Shown here in pieces: positions 23,779-31,487 of a stretch of 49,036 nt of DNA (positions within the stretch are counted from its first letter, which is position 1; every line of letters begins with the position of its first letter). A program made the position numbers and the translations under genes. The notes under the pieces are model-generated. The model was not told where the DNA came from, ran no database searches, and was given only the letters and a program-made list of their open reading frames with translations. This DNA comes from an uncultured Bacteroides sp. GTDB taxonomy: Bacteria > Bacteroidota > Bacteroidia > Bacteroidales > Bacteroidaceae. The stretch covers positions 1-49,036 of the forward strand of contig NZ_CALDPF010000020.1 in NCBI RefSeq assembly GCF_937912035.1, in the 5' to 3' direction.

Positions 23779-24961
23779 CTATTTTCGTGTTGAATTCATT
23801 AATACTTTTCAGATTGGCAGATACTAGAACTCTATCACCACCTTCAACGGATGGCATATTTTCTTCTTTCCTCCATTCGTTGACTGTGTAAAGACCAGAA
23901 GCGATTGTTTGATTGATATATCTTACCTTTGATTCAAGATCGCAAGCATATAATCCCTTTCTATCGAATTGGAATTTCCTCTTACAGCAGAGAGCAGGAG
24001 ATATCAGTTTTCTATGTAGTTCGATTTCTATCTTTCTTAGAAGTGGATTGAGTGTATTACTTAGGAAGGCCACATTTGCCATCTCGGCTGATTTGTAGTT
24101 GTTTGAGACATCAGCAAAAACAAATGATGGATGAACACCGAAGAATCTACATACCTCTATTGCAGTGAATTTGCGAGTTTCTAAAAACTGCATATCTGTA
24201 GATGATAGGGATAGAGAATTGAATTGTACTTGGCCAGGAAGTGAAACTATTCTTTTACCTGAACGGAATTTAGAATCCAAATCATCAGCTGTTTTCCCTA
24301 ATTCGCTATCTTGATACTCTCCAAATCCTCGTACGCAGGTATCATTACTTACTATACCTCTAACATTACCACCGTTAACAAACCTATTCAAGGTTTCATT
24401 GTCTCCACTCAATGCAATATCAGTAGTGAGCTTTGCAAATGATAGGGTAGAGATGCCATTCTTTCCATCATAGCTGTAGTTCTTAATGTGAATGATTTCT
24501 TCTTCCTTGAATGTACCACTAACACAATTAACGCTATCATTAATAGTGTATATATCATTGTTAGTGTCGTGAGCTACACAAGTAGGATCTACCAATACTA
24601 ATCTATCCAAGTCAAGCCCTATGTACATAGGAACGATATACGCATTACCTTTGGTGAGAAGATATTGGATTGTCTGTTTCCAAAAATCAAAAGCAGACAT
24701 CGAGCTACATGGTTGCACATTTAGGAGATAATGAAGATGATCCTCTCTGTCCTCTACAAAGATTCCATCTTTAAAACGCATCACCTGTAATGGTAAGTTA
24801 GCCACTGAATCAGATAGTAAGTTGATGCATCTAAATGCTGTTGATACATTGAGAGCATTACCATTGATTGATAATGAATATACCTCTCTGCTAATACCCA
24901 TTCGTGCTGGTGATTCACTTGTGCTACGCTTAAAAAGATTTCTGATGCTATCTAAAATCAT
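23765..24961 (-). CDS. phage portal protein (HK97 family)
   Basis: The 398-aa product has typical portal features: an N-terminal segment VSTAFRCINLLSDSVANLPLQVMR, WKQTIQYLLTKGNAYIVPMY, the conserved VCRFFGVHPSFVFADVSNNYKSAEMANVAF in two parts, and a helical C-terminal clip ending WRKEENMPSVEGGDRV. Twelve copies form the DNA channel of the procapsid. It lies between TerL and the protease. Confidence 0.92.
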   Translation of the reverse strand: MILDSIRNLFKRSTSESPARMGISREVYSLSINGNALNVSTAFRCINLLSDSVANLPLQVMRFKDGIFVEDREDHLHYLLNVQPCSSMSAFDFWKQTIQYLLTKGNAYIVPMYIGLDLDRLVLVDPTCVAHDTNNDIYTINDSVNCVSGTFKEEEIIHIKNYSYDGKNGISTLSFAKLTTDIALSGDNETLNRFVNGGNVRGIVSNDTCVRGFGEYQDSELGKTADDLDSKFRSGKRIVSLPGQVQFNSLSLSSTDMQFLETRKFTAIEVCRFFGVHPSFVFADVSNNYKSAEMANVAFLSNTLNPLLRKIEIELHRKLISPALCCKRKFQFDRKGLYACDLESKVRYINQTIASGLYTVNEWRKEENMPSVEGGDRVLVSANLKSINEFNTKIDESN

Positions 24962-25005
24962 AACTGCCTTTTATATAGCCTAGAAATAGCTGAAAGTGGT
25001 ACCAC

Positions 25006-26712
25006 CTATCTTTCGTAATCCATGAATAACCTCATGCACATTAATTTAGTGATAACGCCATCTATCTTTTGATTTCTGTTTCGTTTGATTGGCTTGCAGT
25101 TCTCTAATTTGTCTGAATCAAGAATAGCATTTGAAAAACAATAGGCATTAATTGGATTGTCATTAATAAATATCTTTCCTGTTTTAGCTCCATGCTCAAA
25201 ACTCTCCACTGGTGCTGTGAAGTTTCCATATGTCTGTTTAACACCTCTTATCACGCTTGAAGCTCCAGCAGCAGAAAGCATATTGATTACCTCTTGACTT
25301 TTCCAAGGATCATAGCCAATACCAAGAATTTTAACCTTCTTGTTAAGGAAAAGGATGTAATCCACGATTTCCCTATAGTCAATTACTTCTCCCTTGGTTA
25401 GCTTTAAATATCCTTTCTCTGCCCAAGTTCGATATAGAGATTCATTAGGATGCCCACTTAATGCACCTTCAGGGAAAAAATATGATGTGTGAAAGTTAAA
25501 TGTACGTGATGAAGGATTATACATACCCATTGTAACTGCGCTGAAGTCATCACTTTCTGAAAGGTCAATAGATACCATCGCATCTGGTCTGCCTATGATA
25601 GAGTCAAGATGCATAGGTTTACTAATATGTCTTGCTAGCGTTCCACTAATCCAACATCTCTGCTCATTCTCTGAATACACATTTAATAACTTTGTCCTAA
25701 ATGCTAACATTGACTCTGCACCATTTCTCAATGCAGATGCATACTCTCTTCTGTAAAAATCAAGTGAGACAGTAATACCCATGTGAGGATGAACTTTTAT
25801 CCACGTCTCCTCACTATCTTCAGGATCATCCACATCAGGCTCGAAGATGTGAGCAAAAACACTATCATCCTCATAGTCGCCAAGTAATAGATTCTTGTAT
25901 CCTTGAAGCATTGAATAGAATGGGCCATCCATTACATCCGATGCAGTAGTAATGATGACAGTTAAAGGATTATCACGAACACCCATAGATGTAGTAAGCA
26001 CAGACAATAGATCACTATCTTTCGCTTGAGAGAATTCATCCATGATAACAGTAGATGCATTAAGGCCATCCTTAGTTCTTGCGTTAGCCGTTAAGCATTG
26101 TGCAAATGCTGTTCTATCTTTTCTCCTTCCCTTGATAATCTGCTCGTTGATTGTATATCTCTTCTGTTTTGGATCGAGTTTCTTCATGCAACCACGTATA
26201 ACATCAAAACACTTTTTGGCTTGGTCGTGGCTGTTTGCTCCAGTGTAGCTCTCTGCATTCGCATCACCATAGAGCAAATCATATATTGCAAAGCTCGCAC
26301 TACTTGTTGTTTTGCTGAATTTTCTTGGAACGAACAATAGTACCTCTCGCACTACTCGTTTGTTATCTTTCCAAAAAGCGAAAATACTAGCGAATTGGAA
26401 CGCTTGTACCGGTGTTAATCTATACCTCTGCTGTCCTTTCTTTCCCGGGAAATAAAGCGATTCGTAAAGGTCATAGAACAGATGTACTTCGGTAATATTA
26501 ATGCCGTATTTATCCACCATCTTAAAAAAACGATTAACGGCAAGTTGTTCAAATAGATTGTGCTTTTGAGGATTTGATATGACTTCACAGACATACACAT
26601 CTATTCTGCTATCAACCTGTGATAACTCATAACTATCTATGTCTATTAATTTCAGCTCATCTGTAACTTTTAATTTCGCTTCGTGTAGTCTATCTTTTTC
26701 TTCTTCTGTCAT
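25006..26712 (-). CDS. terL: terminase large subunit
   Basis: The 568-aa protein has the two-domain packaging-motor layout. The ATPase carries a P-loop-like VLLFVPRKFSKTTSSASF and a Walker B STVIMDEFSQAKD followed by TTASDVMDGP (coupling motif). The RNase H-like nuclease domain begins at MVSIDLSESDDFSAVTMG, with further acidic residues later. It pumps DNA into the procapsid and cuts it. Its start overlaps the small subunit stop by four bases. Confidence 0.93.
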   Translation of the reverse strand: MTEEEKDRLHEAKLKVTDELKLIDIDSYELSQVDSRIDVYVCEVISNPQKHNLFEQLAVNRFFKMVDKYGINITEVHLFYDLYESLYFPGKKGQQRYRLTPVQAFQFASIFAFWKDNKRVVREVLLFVPRKFSKTTSSASFAIYDLLYGDANAESYTGANSHDQAKKCFDVIRGCMKKLDPKQKRYTINEQIIKGRRKDRTAFAQCLTANARTKDGLNASTVIMDEFSQAKDSDLLSVLTTSMGVRDNPLTVIITTASDVMDGPFYSMLQGYKNLLLGDYEDDSVFAHIFEPDVDDPEDSEETWIKVHPHMGITVSLDFYRREYASALRNGAESMLAFRTKLLNVYSENEQRCWISGTLARHISKPMHLDSIIGRPDAMVSIDLSESDDFSAVTMGMYNPSSRTFNFHTSYFFPEGALSGHPNESLYRTWAEKGYLKLTKGEVIDYREIVDYILFLNKKVKILGIGYDPWKSQEVINMLSAAGASSVIRGVKQTYGNFTAPVESFEHGAKTGKIFINDNPINAYCFSNAILDSDKLENCKPIKRNRNQKIDGVITKLMCMRLFMDYER

Positions 26713-27080
26713 TTTCTAAGCACTTTAGGATGCTCTCTTTTCTCTTCAAGTTTCTTAGTTAAGTTAACTAATGGGTCATCATCAATCTCACCGCTTAAAT
26801 CTTCAACGGTTAATTTCAATGCTTTCATATTTCTCGTGATAGATTCTTGAGCATCCTTAGTTATTTTGAATGCAGGATGAGGAGCTATCTTTTTTCCGTA
26901 TCGTGTTTCTTCCCATACGGTCACCTCACTCAACGTATCGATCTGTTCATTCGCCATCTCTAAGTTTCTCATTGCACTTGCAAGAGCAATTACTTGAGCA
27001 TTTAAAGCAACACTATACTGATTATGCTGCTTTAAAGCTTTAATAATTATTTTTTTATGTTCTTCAATTGTTTTTGCCAT
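26709..27080 (-). CDS. terS: terminase small subunit (P27-like)
   Basis: The 123-aa helical protein is placed directly before TerL. An N-terminal pair of helices (EEHKKIIIKALKQHNQYSVALNAQVIALA in two parts) is followed by a coil (RNLEMANEQIDTL). The phrase YGKKIAPHPAFKITKDAQESI then matches the typical P27-type C-terminal block PHPALKI. It would recognise the packaging site. Residue spacing suggests a ring-forming subunit. Confidence 0.8.
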   Translation of the reverse strand: MAKTIEEHKKIIIKALKQHNQYSVALNAQVIALASAMRNLEMANEQIDTLSEVTVWEETRYGKKIAPHPAFKITKDAQESITRNMKALKLTVEDLSGEIDDDPLVNLTKKLEEKREHPKVLRK

Positions 27081-27179
27081 AAATCAAAAGTTCCGCAAAT
27101 TCAAAAAATTACTCACATATTTACGTGTTGGGCTCAAGGGGTTTAAAGGCAGCACCCCTTTTTTAAAAATATCCCCCCC
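27081..27179 (-). other. candidate packaging (cos) region
   Basis: These 99 bases lie between the HNH gene and TerS, where cos sites are found in phages with an HNH partner. They hold AAGGGGT (27136-27142) paired with ACCCCTT (27154-27160) and a run of seven Cs near 27172-27179. The stretch is G/C-punctuated unlike its AT-rich surroundings and encodes nothing. The call is by position only. Confidence 0.3.
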
Positions 27180-27509
27180 TCAAAAGAATTTATCAATAAA
27201 GGCCTTAACCTTTTCTTTCTGTCTCTCCTTGTTGGCTTGCTTACTTCCCTTGTTTAACTCCATATGAACTTCTACATGACATTGATGACATAAGCTCATA
27301 AGGTTGCTGATGTTATAAGCTAAAGCCGTTTTAAGGTTTAATGTAGTTGCTTCTTCTATTGGCTTTATATGATGTACTTCTGTTGCATGAGATAGCTTGT
27401 TATCCTTATAGCATCTCTCACAGAGAGGATTCTTTGTTAACTTCTCTTTACGTACCTTTCGCCATTTGTTAGCGTTAATTAGCTTTATGTAATCTCTATC
27501 ATTTGCCAT
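27180..27509 (-). CDS. HNH endonuclease next to terminase
   Basis: Start chosen at the ATG at 27509 (109 aa), because the family begins with the DYIKLINANKWRKVRKEKL helix. An upstream in-frame ATG at 27584 would add 25 residues inside the RHH gene. The zinc/HNH core is CERCYKDNKL, then TEVHHIKPIEEA, then NLMSLCHQCHVEVHM. HNH proteins beside TerS/TerL assist cutting of concatemers at cos in many siphophages. The start overlaps the RHH gene by 11 bases. Confidence 0.85.
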   Translation of the reverse strand: MANDRDYIKLINANKWRKVRKEKLTKNPLCERCYKDNKLSHATEVHHIKPIEEATTLNLKTALAYNISNLMSLCHQCHVEVHMELNKGSKQANKERQKEKVKAFIDKFF

Positions 27510-27783
27510 GTCTATATAACCTTGAATTGCCGTGTACTGGTACCTCATCAGAAGATGGTTGCTTTTCGTGGTATGATAACTCATTGAATATTAGGTCTAT
27601 TTCCTGACTAACATCTTCAGGTGTATCAAGCATTTGCTCTTCTTTGGGCTTTAGTCTATCCATCCAAATGTTTATCATAGCTGAAACCATTTCACACACA
27701 CTACTAAAGCTATACATTCTGCATAGTTCATGTAGTGTGTTGTAGGTATCATCTGAAACACTTAGATTAATTCTCTTTCGCAT
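27499..27783 (-). CDS. ribbon-helix-helix-like protein, 94 aa
   Basis: The N-terminal 45 residues follow the RHH pattern: a beta strand RKRINLSVSDDTY, a helix NTLHELCRMY, and a second helix beginning SSVCEMVSAMINIWM. The C terminus is acidic and probably unstructured. RHH proteins bind DNA as dimers, so this could regulate the packaging/late operon. The overlap with the HNH gene suggests cotranslation. The 189 bases upstream of it (27784-27972) hold no gene. Confidence 0.6.
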   Translation of the reverse strand: MRKRINLSVSDDTYNTLHELCRMYSFSSVCEMVSAMINIWMDRLKPKEEQMLDTPEDVSQEIDLIFNELSYHEKQPSSDEVPVHGNSRLYRHGK

Positions 27784-27972
27784 TTGCTGTTTACTATTCT
27801 TTGATATTATAAACTTAGTAAAAAATATGCTTAATATGTATAACTAAACAGTAATTAATATGTTATAAATCAGCAGTATAATAATAGTATGGTTGTCTAT
27901 GTAGTTGCAACAAGAATAAGGAAGTGCGTAATAGCATGGTACATATCCTTACTATTACACACCATAATCTTA

Positions 27973-28170
27973 TCATCTTGTTCTACATTCAACCTCTTTG
28001 TTCACTTTCTCAATAAATGCTTGTCTGTATTCTTCTGTACGTTTTGACTTGGGTACTAAAATAACTGTATGATGATTAATCCTGAATGGGAATAGTTTTT
28101 CATGTCTTTTCCTTGCTGCTTCCATTTTCTCCTCTAATCCGTCACTATTTTGGGTTGTATCTGCTTTCAT
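27973..28170 (-). CDS. hypothetical protein, 65 aa
   Basis: The small basic protein has a coil (GLEEKMEAARKRHEKLFPF) followed by a strand-helix (HTVILVPKSKRTEEYRQAFIEKVN). No family is recognised. Its start lies 26 bases inside the end of the preceding gene (28145-28612), which favours a coupled operon. Its function is unknown. Confidence 0.5.
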   Translation of the reverse strand: MKADTTQNSDGLEEKMEAARKRHEKLFPFRINHHTVILVPKSKRTEEYRQAFIEKVNKEVECRTR

Positions 28171-28612
28171 ATCTTTTCATGTGTTTGTTAATAATGTTTT
28201 CTACTGGGAATTTACATTCATCACATATATCAGCGTGTAGGTCGCTTAATTCTTCGCTATTCAATCCGTCTATGAAGTTGATAAGATTTATAGCTGATTT
28301 CTTGATTGCTTTGACTTCTTTAGATAGTACAGTGCTAACGATACCGAACTTCTTTAGGTAAGCGTCAAATTCTATTGCTGCACTATCTAATAGGTCTGAA
28401 TAGACAAAGATTTTATTCATCTTAATCATCGCTTCATCTTTCTCTTCTCTTGTCATTTCAGGCAATATACTTCTTAGTGGAACGTGTTCTATTTCCAGTG
28501 CTTTAATTTGCCTTAATACTGTTGCTGCTTGCATTGGCTTGCATTTGAGTAAAAGCTCACTATGTTTTTTCTTAAGCTTTTCTATTTGGTTAATTCTTTC
28601 TGCTATTGTCAT
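28145..28612 (-). CDS. hypothetical coiled protein, 155 aa
   Basis: The product is largely helical and charged. The start, MTIAERINQIEKLKKKHSELLLKCKP, is a coiled coil. The middle has RSILPEMTREEKDEAMIKM and DLLDSAAIEFDAYLKKFG. The C-terminal part has CDECKF, a CxxC pair that could bind a metal. It overlaps the upstream gene start by four bases. The family is not recognised. Confidence 0.55.
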   Translation of the reverse strand: MTIAERINQIEKLKKKHSELLLKCKPMQAATVLRQIKALEIEHVPLRSILPEMTREEKDEAMIKMNKIFVYSDLLDSAAIEFDAYLKKFGIVSTVLSKEVKAIKKSAINLINFIDGLNSEELSDLHADICDECKFPVENIINKHMKRYESRYNPK

Positions 28613-28923
28613 AATATCTCCCCATTTAAAAATTTAACTTCTTCTTCATCATACCAGAACTCTATACACAATGGTCTTAGTGAGAACAGCATAGAAGCGA
28701 ATGAATGTTTAGATCTTATTCTTCTTCCCATATTCTCTGCTGCAATCGCATCTTCTAAATCTATCTTTCCATGTTCCCACATCTTCCATGCTTTGTGTTC
28801 TGTATCAAAAGTTCTATTAAAAACATCTGCTCTTAACTTCTCTACTAGGTTTGTCATAAGCAGACCATAGAAGCTGAACATTACTCCAGCAAAAGCGAGT
28901 ATTTCAATTAATGTTATTGTCAT
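28609..28923 (-). CDS. small single-pass membrane protein, 104 aa
   Basis: Residues 3-22 (ITLIEILAFAGVMFSFYGLL) form a membrane helix. The rest is charged, with GRRIRSKHSFASMLFSLRPL and an acidic tail FWYDEEEVKFLNGE. Its stop overlaps the next gene start by four bases and its own start overlaps the upstream stop. It is a small Bacteroides phage protein of unknown function. A membrane location is the only firm prediction. Confidence 0.55.
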   Translation of the reverse strand: MTITLIEILAFAGVMFSFYGLLMTNLVEKLRADVFNRTFDTEHKAWKMWEHGKIDLEDAIAAENMGRRIRSKHSFASMLFSLRPLCIEFWYDEEEVKFLNGEIL

Positions 28924-29456
28924 AGCAACTCCTTTACTTCATTTATCTGCTTCTTAAAATTCTCATAGAAAGCATCTCGCATTTCTAATGTTGGGAAGGC
29001 AAGTAGCTGTTTGCCATAGGAAAAACAGCACGTTCTGATTTGATGGTAAACTTCGTATATTACATACTTTATTGAGTCTTCTATCCAATCAGCTTTCCAT
29101 GGTTTACCTAACCCCATTTCTTCTCCTGCAATCTTCCAATAAGCGTCACGGCAGAGGAGGAGTTTTTGGAATGTTCTTAATTTATCAGACATATAACCAT
29201 AGATGGAATATTCATTATCACCTTTACCCCATTTATCATTAAATCCTAATACTTCACAACACTCCTCATAGCTCTTAGGATATTTAAATTTCTTACGGAC
29301 TACGAAACATCTACCATCTTTCTCTTTTACTTCAAATTTACCGCAAAGTATTAACTCGTATTCATCACGTTGCGCTATGTCAAATGATATTATATCAATA
29401 TCATACACATGATTTACACCTTTATTTTCCATATTATCTTCTTTTTGTTTATTCAT
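28920..29456 (-). CDS. Bacteroidales phage protein of unknown function, 178 aa
   Basis: The product contains the phrases LLLCRDAYWKIAGEEMGLGKPWKADW and LLAFPTLEMRDAFYENFKKQI, which recur in many Bacteroidales phage and host proteins without a known role. The N terminus is polar. It is soluble, with several cysteines. It precedes the small membrane protein in the same operon, and a 56-base gap separates it from the SNF2 gene upstream. Confidence 0.6.
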   Translation of the reverse strand: MNKQKEDNMENKGVNHVYDIDIISFDIAQRDEYELILCGKFEVKEKDGRCFVVRKKFKYPKSYEECCEVLGFNDKWGKGDNEYSIYGYMSDKLRTFQKLLLCRDAYWKIAGEEMGLGKPWKADWIEDSIKYVIYEVYHQIRTCCFSYGKQLLAFPTLEMRDAFYENFKKQINEVKELL

Positions 29457-29512
29457 AAATTCAATTAAACTATATTGAGCTGCTTTTATACAAACTTCTT
29501 TAAATGCTCTAA

Positions 29513-30889
29513 TTATGCGCTATGTTTACTAATTAAGTAGTTAAGGCTATCCAACAAACCTTGTTGTACGCCTTTTTTACTCTCCAATGTTGCCGCTGCT
29601 CTTTCATCTACTGTACCGGAACATATTAACTTATAGACTATAACCGGGTGTTGTTGCCCCTGTCTATGCAATCGGGCGTTTGCTTGCTGGTAGTGTTCTA
29701 AGTTCCAACCTGTACCAAACCATACGATATAATGCCCTCCTTGCTGCATATTCAAGCCGTATGCTGTACTTGCAGGATGAGCCAGTAATACGTCTATCTT
29801 CCCGTTGTTCCAATCTATTAGATCCCTTTCGCCCTCATAGCTACGAACTTTATAATCTTTTAGCTTCGCTTGGATCCTGGGTATGTCGTGCTTGTATTGG
29901 TAAAATACTAAAACACTGTTCCCATTTGTTGCTTCCACTATCTCGGATAACCGGTCTAATTTTTCACTATGTATCTCGTGTACCTGCCTGTCTTCATCGT
30001 ATATTGCACCGTTAGCAAACTGACTTAACTTATTCATAAGTCCTGCTGCTGAATTTGCTAGAATATTGCTAGGCTCTCCTGCATGCTTGTCTTTAAACTC
30101 CAGTACTTTTTCTTTTTCAAACTTAGTGTAAGCTGCCATCGTCTTACTACTTAGCTCTACATTGGCTGTATGAGTTATCATATCGGGTAGTTGCAAATAA
30201 TCCTTTGCCTGCATACTTAGGCATATATCGGCTATCTTATTGTGGATAATGTTTTCACAACCTTTTTTCACATCACAACGGACTATTATATTATTCCATT
30301 TGTGCGTTTCAAAGTAGGCTTCCCTGTATTTGCTTACTGATTTGCCTAGTCTTTCTCCTTGATCTATGCAGTACATCTGCGCCCATAGATCTATTAATCC
30401 GTTTGGCGCCGGTGTTCCGGTTAGTCCGATAACACGCTTAACACTTGGTCTGGCTATTCTCATAGCTTTAAATCTTTCGCTCTTTGCGCTCTTAAAACTT
30501 GTCAGTTCGTCAATCACTAAGACATCAAACGGAAGTTGTCCCCCATATTTTCCAACTAACCAGACAAAATTATCTCGCCCTGTTACATAAACATCTGCCT
30601 TTTGCGCTAGTGCTATGCATCTTTGCTTTTCGCTACCTAATACCTTAACTACTTTTAGATCATGTAAGTGTTCCCACTTTTCAGCCTCTGTACTCCACGT
30701 TGTCTCTGCTACCTTTTTAGGCGCAACAACCAAAACGCGGCTTATCTCGCAGTAGTCAAATAGTTCCTGTATAGCTGTTAGTGTCGATACTGTTTTTCCA
30801 AGTCCCATATCCAGGAATAAACCACAATAGGGTTTATCGATAATCCACTGCATCGCTGTTTTTTGGTAATCGTAAGGTTTAAAAATCAT
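29513..30889 (-). CDS. SNF2-family helicase-like ATPase
   Basis: The 458-aa protein is a compact Snf2/Rad54-type translocase as found in phage replication modules. Motif I is LFLDMGLGKTVSTLTAIQEL. Motif II is VLVIDELTSFKSA (DELT). Motif III is GLTGTPAPNGLIDLW. The second lobe ends with WFGTGWNLEHYQQANARLHRQGQ, containing motif VI. It moves on dsDNA and probably remodels protein-DNA complexes during replication or recombination. Its start overlaps the VRR-NUC stop by four bases. Confidence 0.9.
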   Translation of the reverse strand: MIFKPYDYQKTAMQWIIDKPYCGLFLDMGLGKTVSTLTAIQELFDYCEISRVLVVAPKKVAETTWSTEAEKWEHLHDLKVVKVLGSEKQRCIALAQKADVYVTGRDNFVWLVGKYGGQLPFDVLVIDELTSFKSAKSERFKAMRIARPSVKRVIGLTGTPAPNGLIDLWAQMYCIDQGERLGKSVSKYREAYFETHKWNNIIVRCDVKKGCENIIHNKIADICLSMQAKDYLQLPDMITHTANVELSSKTMAAYTKFEKEKVLEFKDKHAGEPSNILANSAAGLMNKLSQFANGAIYDEDRQVHEIHSEKLDRLSEIVEATNGNSVLVFYQYKHDIPRIQAKLKDYKVRSYEGERDLIDWNNGKIDVLLAHPASTAYGLNMQQGGHYIVWFGTGWNLEHYQQANARLHRQGQQHPVIVYKLICSGTVDERAAATLESKKGVQQGLLDSLNYLISKHSA

Positions 30890-31212
30890 ATCATTCTTCC
30901 TTTATAAGGTTTTAAGACTTCATCGATATCTGCTTTACTATCACAAACATTAACTATATGTCCGATTTTAGCGATTTGGCATATACGTACTTTCTGTATT
31001 GCCTTTAATTGTTCGCCTTTGCTTTTTAGTTCTACCCAGATGGTAATACCCTCGGGTAACAAGCAGATTCTATCGGGATAACCTACCATACTGGGATTAG
31101 TGTATTTCAGGCAGATACCTCCCAACTTTTTTATCTCATCTACTAAATATCGCTCTATCGCTTTCTCCGAAACCTCGGCATGTTTGACTATATTTTCTAT
31201 GCTCCTTTTCAT
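30886..31212 (-). CDS. VRR-NUC nuclease
   Basis: The 108-aa protein shows the VRR-NUC fold pattern: an N-terminal helix ending KAIERYLVDEIKKLGGICLKY, then GYPDRICLLPEGITIWVELKSKGEQLKAIQ with the D and E-x-K residues, then a C-terminal VNVCDSKADID. This family cuts branched or single-strand DNA. It pairs with the SNF2 gene, an arrangement common in phage replication modules. Confidence 0.88.
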   Translation of the reverse strand: MKRSIENIVKHAEVSEKAIERYLVDEIKKLGGICLKYTNPSMVGYPDRICLLPEGITIWVELKSKGEQLKAIQKVRICQIAKIGHIVNVCDSKADIDEVLKPYKGRMI

Positions 31213-31487
31213 GTGGTAACTGAAACTTAAAATTCCCTATATATATATACTATATACGCGTATACGTGTTTTTTTTATATATAAGTAGGTATATATCTAT
31301 ATATTACATTACTTAACTATTTATATATATATTATAGTTTACATAGTTACACACTAATATAAATATATGATTATCAACAATTTATAATGTAACCGAAAAT
31401 GTAATTATCAATGTAACCAAATTAGTAGGTTACATTTGTGCGCATTTTCGTTTTTCCCGGCTGCGTGCATTTCCGGTTACAGTTGCG
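31213..31487. other. AT-rich iteron-bearing region, candidate replication origin
   Basis: The 275 bases hold no gene. An extreme AT tract with alternating TATA (about 31235-31345) lies on the left. TGTAACC occurs at 31388-31394 and 31412-31418 and inverted (GGTTACA) at 31428-31434 and 31475-31481. Near matches are at 31346-31351 (GTTACA) and about 31400 (TGTAATT). Iterons beside an AT-rich unwinding region, next to the primase-helicase gene, suit an origin. Regulatory sites for the downstream operon are the alternative. Confidence 0.45.

Noticed and set aside
27136..27160. Hairpin AAGGGGT/ACCCCTT as a terminator
   Set aside because: The T run follows it on the + strand, but the genes on both sides read leftward. 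It is mentioned only as part of the candidate cos region.
31235..31345. Alternating TATA tract as a promoter
   Set aside because: It has many possible -7-like matches but no spaced TTTG partner of good quality, so no promoter is called.
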